64,000 nucleotides of DNA from Synaphobranchus kaupii. Lineage: Eukaryota > Chordata > Actinopteri > Anguilliformes > Synaphobranchidae. The notes beneath the pieces were generated by a model. That model was not told where the DNA came from. It saw only the letters and a list, made by a program, of their open reading frames with translations, and ran no database searches. This document shows, piece after piece, positions 55,375 to 64,000 of this stretch; position 1 is the stretch's first letter, and every line of letters begins with the position of its first letter. The stretch lies in contig CM056380.1 of the NCBI GenBank assembly GCA_029718625.1, forward strand, positions 103,235,893 through 103,299,892. Reading direction: 5' to 3'. Made by a program: the position numbers and the translations under genes.

Positions 55375-58225
55375 TAACGTTAAAGGTCTCAGGTTTTTCA
55401 TTTTTAATCAAAAGGTCAAACGGATACAAGTTATGTATACTCCGCTACACACCTGAAGAGGTTTGGGATTTGTGTGCTAGCTAAACAAGAAAAATGACCT
55501 ATAGTTCACAGACATATAGTCTAGCACGTACAGATTTGCCTAACTAGGAAGCTGCCATTCAAAACGAAATAAAGAAAATGCAGTTTTAACTAAATGGTTA
55601 CTTGGCAAGGCACTGATAATAGTGTCGTTCTCCCACTAACGTAAGTCTTCCCTAAAATGCGTTTTCTAGAAAGACTCCAAAATTCATGCCATCAAAATGT
55701 TCTCTGCAATCAAACTTGAAAAGACACTGCTCATTATCCTCACTTCACCGTGGTTCGGCGTGACTGTCCGTCCGTCTGCATAAACCTTCCCCGTTTACAG
55801 TGTCCTCTGTCCTGCACAGCACATGTACTGCCCGGATTCAACCGATGCACTAAAATCTTTCGGCTTTTCCATCCACAATTCCCACTAAGAAACCTACAAA
55901 TATATTTAGAAATATCCGTGTATATGCCCACTTTATGTCCATGAATAATCAGGGCAGCATTTTTCCCTAAAATATGTTCCGTTCAGTTGTCCGTCTAGAA
56001 TATCTTCCCTTGAAAATCGTTCCACGTTGTTGTTGCCTTCAGAAAGCATTCATCTCAGATGCATTTTTTAAAATTATTATTTTATCTTATTACATGAACT
56101 GATATATGTTTTCCCCTTCACCATCACAATAAATTCAACATGTTTATGATGCAAAACATATTTTTATTCAACATTTTTGTTTTTAAAAATGATCAGGAAT
56201 ATCTGTGACTGATCAGGACTATCTGGTACAGCTGGCTTGCTTCCTACCTTGTTCCTTCCAGATTGTGTGGGGGGAGCTCAGTTATAAGACCTCATTACCT
56301 CTCTATGGGTGTCTCCCAGAGTTCAATCCTTAGTCCTCTCCTCTCTATATCCTTAATCTAAAAGGGGCAGAGAATATTTCCTGATTAATGAGTGTGCAGT
56401 GGTATTTACTTTAGTCACAATACTAATTGTTGTGTGCTTACACTGAATGGGCTTTCTGTGCATTTTTGGTGATATCACACTTTCTGTTTTTATTCCTGAG
56501 ACTAACACTGATTTTATACAGTTTTTTTTTTTTTTTTTTAGTTGAAGTGATTGTAATGTGATGTACTCTCTGGCAATCAAGTAGCATGACCCTGTGATGA
56601 GTCATTTCCCCACAGCTTTCCTTTCTTCCAGAGCATTTAGAGAGGCTCCATTGAAGATGATGAGCCACGTGCCAACCTATTGCATGTTAAATATGCTTGT
56701 AGGGGATGTTTCCAGTGGGGTGTTTACATGAAGTATATATAATTAATTAATTATTAATTGCTGGGGGAAGAATTTTTAATGGCTGTAAGCTCTGTTCCTA
56801 GGCCTTGGGAGAAGTGGTATTAGTTTGCCTATTCTTAGGTTAGCATGAAATGGTGTACATTTAAAACCACAGGGTGTTTATATGAGACTGTTGTGTCATA
56901 TAAACACCCTCGTATGAAATGTACACCAGCAGTTTTGCTGTGTGCAGTTACTGGGTTTGTTAGATTGCATAAGTTTTTTTCCAGTACAGAAATGCCTTGT
57001 GGCAGTAGGTAGACACAACTACCTACCTCCGCCTCTTTTCCTTTCAACAGAGTTGAACTGACCCACTCCCTGGAATGCTACAGTATGCATCCAGGGGTCA
57101 ACCATTTACATTGGAATTAATTGGAGAAAAAAAACAGTATAATTTTGTATATCATTTGTCTACATGATTCCTTTGTGCATGAACATTTTGCAGAGGGAGA
57201 GAGAAAGAGAGATAGAGAAAAGTTACACAAAGGCTGAAAAATTATCAATGTGTTGTGATGTGTGTGTGTGTATTGTTTCTGTGTGAATCATAGACAATCC
57301 ACCCTTGAGCTCTGCTACATCACAATAACAGAGAGGGAGGGCTTCAGAATCATCGAAACAGGCAAGTCTGAATATGATGTCACTGGTCCCTAGCGGGTGT
57401 GCTGAGTGTACTGAGGAATCTAAGCAGAGCAGCTCCTGAACATGTCCTGAGAAATCTCCTGGTGGGATGAGCCTGTGAAGATCAGACAGTAGTGACCCCA
57501 TCTACGTATTTCTATCATTCCGGACAGCTGCAAAAGAGAAAGACCAGAAAGAGTGGCAACTCACCCACAAAAGATAAGACTTTCATCAAGGTAGGCCACA
57601 TTTACAATGTCATTTCATGGTGAGGTGTTGTGACGTATGTCCTGGATTAAATTTGATAACTTAATATCAATGTGAATTTGTGCATAACACCGATGTGTTG
57701 TTATTGTATTAATAATTATTGCATTACTCTTTCATCTTGGTGTATTTTTGTTTATAGTTAAAATTTCATGAGACAGATTTTTTATTAGTTTGGATTATTA
57801 TCATAATATAGACGCTCAGGTTAAAAATGTTATTGATGAAGTAACGATGGGTCCAGACTCCAGGGGCTATTCTGTATTTCACAGAAGTTGTAATATTTAT
57901 TGTCGCAGGGACTGAGATGTGGTGAATGGATATTTTTTTGTTCTTACAGTCTGAACAGTCATTTGTTTTGTAACAGGGAGACTATTTAACATCCTATCAC
58001 ATTTAGTCAAATCACAGCTTTTGTCACGCTTATCTTTATCCTTTAAAGGGAACAATGACATCTGTATGATGTGAACTCTGATTTTGCCAGTTGCTAGATC
58101 ACTGTTGCAAGAACGTGAAGTGTGCTTGAGAGAAGCCGAGTCACAAGAGCTGTGAACGCGTTTTGAAATATAATCTAAAAGTGGCTGTTTTTTGCTGTCT
58201 ATTGTTTTCAGAACTGGCCACGACG
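55375..58225. promoter_or_regulatory. Head-to-head upstream region of CDK5RAP1-2 and GHRH-C
   Basis: Paralogous to 22488-25076. The likely non-coding GHRH leader exon ends at 57590 (CATCAAG then GTAGGC), and the ATG exon acceptor is TTGTTTTCAG at 58202-58211. The hairpin is kept at 56851-56928. An extra segment at about 56966-57250 is missing from cassette 2. No TATA box was assigned. Confidence 0.45.
56851..56928. repeat. Hairpin upstream of GHRH-C
   Basis: The same inner stem (GGGTGTTTATATGA paired with TCATATAAACACCC) and outer arms as 23998-24075. Confidence 0.75.
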
Positions 58226-60109
58226 ATGGAGAGAGTGGCATTGCTGGCGGTCTGCTGCCTGGTGATGCCTGTCTTGAATTACCCACTCTACCCAGCTCTT
58301 AGGTAAGTCATATGCATGACCGGTATATTACCAATGTATGAAAAAAACTTTGAGAGATTGGATATGCATATTTGCTTATTCAAATAAGTCTCAGGCATAT
58401 GGACTGGGTAATCAAATGATCTTTGTAGACCAAAATATGTTATGTGCCATGAACATAATAATCTTGTTTTAATGAATAAGCTATATAATAAAAAGTGATT
58501 GCTGTTACTGTTATGTATTATATATTATGTAGGGAAAAATACATTTCCTGCTTCAATGTTCTTGGATGGTCACCTAACACAATCAGCCTTACTCAATGAT
58601 CAAGGGGGGTTAGAAACAAAGCCTGGTGATGACGGCACCGCTAGGGTGTGAAGACGGGAGTTAGCCAGCCTACCTAGGTGACAATAACCATTTGGTTCCC
58701 TCCCACACCACATACAATGTCCATTTGTTTGCCTGTTTGGGGTATAAAGCTTGTACCACACACAACACTATTTTGTGATTGAACTGCCTTACTATTACCC
58801 GGTATATTGTATACTGTAATGAACACTATTTTGCATTGTAATTAAATTGCTATTAACCTAAACTTTGGAACTCCGAGTTTTACTTGACAAAGGACAGAAT
58901 TCCTACAATGATATACTTCTCTCCAATACTGTACTTGCACAGAAGTCAAAATATACTTTCACAGGGATTCTAAATAGTTAATACTGATACTGCATGTTGG
59001 AGAAAATATGCCTCTGTCTAAAATGATTGCATTAACACTGATTGCATGCAGTGTGGTGTGATACTTCTTGTGATCTGTTGGTTCTTGTGATCTATTGGCA
59101 GTGTAATTAAATTCGAGGATATGTTAATCTATTAAATGAGGTGTGAAAATATGTCTATTTTATATCCACAACCAAACTGGGAGGTCTTACAGAAAATATT
59201 AAGAATAAAGTAGACATCCAATTTGCTATCTACAAGGCTGTCACCACACAATGTTTTATCGGAGGGTAAAATCTTGTTAGCATTTCAGTTTCACAATGAA
59301 CAGTTACATGAAGGGGAAATGACAGTATGATATGTGTGGTGATATCTAATGTTTTTAAGGTTGGGTCAGAGGGCCTCCTCCATCTTGGTCAGCACCTCCA
59401 TGGGGGGTCCCACTCAGCTGCTTTCATCGGCAGACATCAGAAATCACGACAGGAAAGAGTCACAAGAGGCAGAATATCGGTCAGTTCTCCTGCAGAATCT
59501 CCCAAACCAGCATTCAATCAAATCAATGACAGAAGCCATTTTGTGTTCATCCCAGGCTAATTAGGCTCATTATACAGGTTTGCCTGTGACATCATTGCAC
59601 CTCTAGAACTGACATTGAGTGGCGCGCTCGACTGTGACCACAACAGAACCACAATACGTAGGGATCTTATCGAGATCAGCCAAACATGCTAGGATTGTTG
59701 ATAGGATTGTTAGCATAGAAATGAACCCAACACAGGCCTGAGTGAGTTCCAGACTGAGCATGGTGTGACTGTTCGGTGTCCCTTCACCGTCTCCCCTCTC
59801 AGCTTGGGAAGGCACGCCGATGCCATCTTCACCAACAGCTACAGGAAAGTGCTGGGCCAAATCTCAGCTAGGAAGTTCCTGCAGACCATAATGGGTAAAA
59901 GGCTGGGGTAAGTACCAGGTCACGACACAAATCATTTATCGGTCATGTGTGGCCGGTGATTTTGAGTTAAATGCAGAACGTTCTCCCTTTGTGAATCAAG
60001 CATAGAGACCTATGAGAAACGTGAGTCTGACGTTTACGAGGACCTCACCACCATCCAGAGAGAACAGAGGTACAGAGGGCAGCGGCGTGGTGTTCACAGA
60101 CCCAGGTAA
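58226..60109 (+). CDS. ghrh: Growth-hormone-releasing hormone precursor, copy C (136 aa)
   Basis: Exons 58226-58302, 59360-59479, 59803-59907, 60001-60109; all phases agree. Residues 1 to about 18 (MERVALLAVCCLVMPVL) are a signal peptide. A cryptic peptide follows, then YRLGR, then the hormone at residues 70-96 (HADAIFTNSYRKVLG..., ending QTIM), then GKR at 97-99 for amidation and cleavage. This is a member of the glucagon/PACAP/VIP superfamily; in fish it stimulates pituitary growth hormone. The C-terminal extension ends GVHRPR before TAA. That TAA overlaps a possible donor (CAGGTAAAAG), so a further exon cannot be excluded, but I found no convincing one. It is the only GHRH copy here without a visible lesion. 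Confidence 0.92.
58528..58907 (+). mobile_element. Probable solo LTR in GHRH-C intron 1
   Basis: This 380-bp block, absent from GHRH-B, begins TGTAGGGAAAAATAC and ends GGACAGAATTCCTACA, giving TGTAGG...CCTACA ends. GGTATAAAGC suits a TATA box. Flanks ATTA and ATGA could be a mutated 4-bp duplication. The interior has no coding. Strand is inferred from the TATA position. Confidence 0.65.
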
Positions 60110-63100
60110 AAGTATACCACTGCGGTGTCGTATCCGTCCGAGAAGTTTTCAACAATAGCATCCTGCGTTCCAGTCATGGAATTCAATGAGCATATAATTT
60201 TAATAGAGTAGAATGTTTAGAATATTTCAGGTAAGCAAACAGAATCTGTATTATGTAATGCATTAATATTTAAACTTTTTACCCTTGGGTAAATACAGTG
60301 AGCACCATAATTAATTGGACAGTGACACATTTTTTGTTATTTTGGTTCTGTACTCTAGCACTTTGAGTTTGAAAGGAATCAATGACAATGAGGTTGAAGT
60401 GCAGACTGTCAGCTTTAATTTGAGGGTATTTTCATCCATATCGGATGAACCGTTTAGACATTATAGAACATGTTGAACATAGTCTCCCCCATTTTCGTGC
60501 ATCAAAAAATATTAGACAGTTTAACATGTTGAATAAAGTAATAATTTTTAATATTTGGTCGCATATCCTTGCATGATTTCCTGATGTCTGTGACCCAACA
60601 ACATCAAAAGACTCTTGATATCTTATTTTCTGGTACTCTTACACAGTAAGAGTAAGTACTTTCTGGTTCACAGTTGAACTCAAAAACTGATACTGTCATC
60701 AGCAAGGAATCTGTTAACAACCTTTCAAACTGCACTTGAAAAAAGGCCAGTGCTGGAAAACAGTCCCAAAGCATGAATCACAATCTCCCTGCTAAAACAC
60801 AACATAGTTGGCCAAATGTTACTTTAGTTTAACCTGGTTAAACCCAAAAAACAAACAAAAAAAAACAAAACAGCTTCAACATTGTAAAGAACCAACAAAG
60901 ATAATGAACAAAAATCAAACAGAAATCAAAATTCCCACGGAAGTTTTGCCAAACAGATTTACTTTACTTTATCACAGAGAGTACTCAGAACAATGAGTAC
61001 CCTGACCTTAAATTAGCCTACTTCACAATAAACTGCCGTTTTGTGCATTAGAGGAAAATTTGCCAGAATGTAAGACAGGGCCAGTGTTTGCCCATTTCTT
61101 GTGGCTGTTGCAAGAAAACGGTCCCATAGCACATTCCGTAGTTGGTCTACAACCGTTGCCTGAATTAATCTGCAAGCCAGAGTTCGACTCCACTGAATAC
61201 CCAGGAGACGCTCACTCAGGAATCAACCACTCAAGGTAACCTCAGACAGACACAATGCATGCCTATTGGGACGTGACCCATCTGAATTGCTGCATTATGT
61301 ATACATAGGTGTAATTAGGTAAAGACGGGTAAATACACTGCTCTGAAACTGTACACCTGATGACACGTTATTCAAGTAACTCATCAAGTAATTATTTGCC
61401 ATCACGTTTTCTGATTATTTCTTCGTTTTGTGCAAAAATAATGTTGTATAGATTCTGATGGGATATTCCACTGAACTGTAAAGTAGGGCATGCTGATCAC
61501 TGCAACATATTCTTAAGTTGCTCTAAACTACAACGGTAATGGGCTGATTGGAGACTTATTTGTGCATTCGACACAGTGTACAATGTGTAGTTGAATAATG
61601 AAGCACGGTGTCCAGTCGTTTGTCAGGGTAAATTTAGGGTTAGTGTGGTAAAATGGAGGATCGATAAGAACGCTTTGGGACTTTCCTGCTGCGTTCCCTC
61701 TGTTGTTGCAGAATTGAAGGGAGCAGAAACGAACGAGGACTTCGAGAATCCTCCGACAGCTTTCAGCTCCATATAGAGTGCCTCTTAAAAAGTGAATTGG
61801 GTCACATTTTTGTTATTTCGGAGGGTCAGTTTTTTCTCTTCCTGTCTCATTTTTTTTATTTTTTACTTTTGGCTCAGAATAATTCAATATAGGCTTTAGC
61901 TCAGTTTAGCATTAACTGTTCCTGTCATGTGGCCTCAGCACCATCTCAGGGAGACAAGCAGCCATTTCAGAGATAGAAACTGAATTAAGTGTGGATTGCG
62001 TATCTCAGTGCACGCCGTCTCCCAGATCGCTTGATTTTCCAGCACGCTGATTCTGTTTAAAAGAACACAGTCTTCCATGAAAAATCAGGCAAATAAAAAG
62101 GTGTAAAAAGTAAAATTCTGTGCCACACACACAAGCTTAATGGGCAACAGGACAGCAATACACTTTTATGTGTTTGGTTCATTTGGACAAGCAGTTTGCT
62201 ATGGTACTGCGCTTTTATCATATGATATGTTACTTCAGTGTTATGAACAATGCAAGCATCAAGAAACAAGACGCATCAAAAAATTGATGGATAATACGCA
62301 GTAAAATATATACTATAAAAATTGATGTTTTTATTGGTTTTGTAATTTAATTTGATGTTTCTGAAAGACACATTTTAGTAGTGAACCTATGGCATTAATA
62401 TGAAAGGATTTCTTCTCTCATACTAGTTTGCTGTAAGGTGATGCTGTTTAGAAAAGCTATGGGCAGCTCATTGAATTGGTGTCTGTTCTGTAACAAGCTG
62501 CTATCTCTAAGTTGTGCCCTCAGTTATAACTAATGGGTGCATCACAGAGCAGGAGAATCGATTCTGTAGAGTACCCCAAACATAAAGAAAGAGGTGGCAA
62601 AAAGGTCATCTAGTTATCGTGAGAGCATTTGTAATTTGTGGATTATGAATTAAAAAAAGGAAGTCATAGTACAATAGATGTGAAATCTCTTCCCACATGA
62701 AGTCTGAATTGGTAAAGTTCCGTACTGACTTTTTTTTCAATGGCTTCAGCAAAATGAAAGTGAATTGAGTCAGCACAGTGACATTTTCACAAACGTGCTG
62801 TGCTGGTTCAACTGGTATGTCATGCTGGTTTAATTGTGAAAAGGAATTCAATGTGTCCGACTATCACTTTGCAATGTGAAATAAGTTCAAAACACCACTA
62901 GACTCAAAGTGTGAGAGTGTTTTCACGCTTTGGACTAAAGATTCTGTAGTTTATGAGAAACTGTAGTATGTGTACGGTGATATGTGTCATCCCAGCAGGT
63001 ATCTGTGAGCATGTTGGCTGTGTGGTGTGTGCTGGCTCTGCTGGTTCCCCTTCCCCTGTCTCAGAGTGCCAACCCTGGCGTCAAGGTCAGACTTACACAA

Positions 63101-64000
63101 AAAGGGCTGGAATATGGTAGGTGTTATGCTACAATACATTAACAAAACAGGAATGTCCTAGTGTGATATTGCAAAATGTCTAGAGTGTGGTACAGTCCAT
63201 TAACAAGAGAAATGTCTGGTGTAGAAGTATAGAAAGGTCTATAGTATAGTGCAGCAGAGTAACGACAGGAGTAATATATAGTATGGTGTTAAAATGTGGA
63301 AGAAAGCTCTGGAGTTCGATAGAGTGTAGTTGGTATTGGTTGGTTTGAGGAAATTTTGTGTAGGACATTCACTGATCTTTTGTGATGGGTTCAGCAGTAC
63401 ATAATCATGGCATAGCAAGTTCAGCAAAGCCTACTCTGACTTGAATATAATGCTTAATAAAACAGAGGTTGAATGATTCAGAGCATTCTCACAGCTGTAA
63501 CAATATTTCCAATCATTACTTTCACTGACACGGACAGAGGGGTACAAAAATACACTATCTAAAGTATAAGACAGAATGGGAAATGGGTCATTGGGTCACC
63601 TGAAACATGACTGAACCGGATCTGTTCTCTCTGCAGGCAGACAGTTAGGCATGGCTACTCTGCAGAGCAAGCTTAAGTCTATCAAGGTGCCTGACATGTC
63701 GGGGAAAGCGAGGGTGTCTCACATTGGTAAAGTCGAATACAGCATAACGGGGTGAGGGCACATTACACAAAGTGCTAGCCACTTCTCTTTTCCATTATTC
63801 ACCTGGTTTTATCTTCCATTATTCACCTGGGGACTTTTGGCTGGTTTGCTATACTTTGCATCTACTTCACTTCTCCACTGAAAGTGTTTCCATTTTGAAA
63901 TAATGTTGATTGCTTTATATTTAAGTAAGGTACTCACAAAAATAATTGTCTTCCATTGTATTACTACAAAAATATATTGTCATTACTATTATTATTATTA
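59806..64000. repeat. Segment apparently identical to 41577-45771
   Basis: The partner of the tract in cassette 2; it runs to the window edge, so its right end is unknown. It includes GHRH exons 3-4, the whole intergenic region and BPI/LBP exons 1-2. Confidence 0.9.
63011..64000 (+). CDS. BPI/LBP-family LPS-binding protein, copy 3 (exons 1-2, cut by window edge)
   Basis: Exon 1 is 63011-63116 (signal peptide and [16 protein letters not shown]) and exon 2 is 63637-63751 ([18 protein letters not shown]). Both are identical to copy 2, including the Ser-His-Ile at residues 63-65 where copy 1 has Lys-Val-Val. The rest lies beyond the window, so integrity is unknown. Confidence 0.9.

Overview
This is a vertebrate nuclear window, almost certainly from a teleost fish. 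Genes are split by GT-AG introns, and the introns are filled with fish-type mobile elements (Ty3 chromovirus, short-LTR Ty3, Rex1/L2-like LINE, Tc1/mariner, hAT and TTAA MITEs). It also encodes the teleost form of growth-hormone-releasing hormone. I cannot name the species. One interspersed repeat resembles a Tc1-type repeat I associate with salmonid and pike genomes, which is a weak hint only.

The organising feature is a tandemly repeated cassette of three genes: GHRH (+), then a BPI/LBP-family lipopolysaccharide-binding protein gene (+), then CDK5RAP1 (-). CDK5RAP1 and the next GHRH are head to head; BPI/LBP and CDK5RAP1 are tail to tail. From left to right: a remnant of an upstream CDK5RAP1 (exon 2, 184-287) fused through a broken LTR to a beheaded GHRH copy A (723-1119); BPI/LBP-1 (3327-11812, 15 exons, 474 aa, intact); CDK5RAP1-1 (13366-22487 on the minus strand, 13 exons, 576 aa, intact); GHRH copy B (25077-41880, nonsense codon in exon 1, introns swollen by two Ty3 elements); BPI/LBP-2 (44782-50157, intact); CDK5RAP1-2 (51271-55374 minus, pseudogene without exons 6-12); GHRH copy C (58226-60109, the only intact GHRH); BPI/LBP-3 (63011 to the window edge, exons 1-2 only).

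Intron phases were followed by hand through every exon of the two full BPI/LBP genes, CDK5RAP1-1 and GHRH-C, and all close exactly, so these models are well supported. Several insertions and deletions can be read precisely because one paralogous copy serves as the empty site of another.

Points of most interest: (1) unequal decay of the triplicated genes, leaving one working GHRH, two full BPI/LBP genes and one full CDK5RAP1 in view; (2) a marked gain of basic residues in the N-terminal barrel of BPI/LBP-1 compared with BPI/LBP-2, suggesting a BPI-like versus LBP-like split; (3) a deletion that removed the radical-SAM core of CDK5RAP1-2 and starts at the end of a Tc1-like element; (4) a 57-bp minisatellite of about 36 hairpin-forming units that runs up to a CDK5RAP1 splice acceptor; (5) a tract of at least 4.2 kb that appears identical between cassettes 2 and 3 and begins abruptly inside the GHRH hormone exon.

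No tRNA, rRNA, CRISPR or prokaryotic feature was seen.
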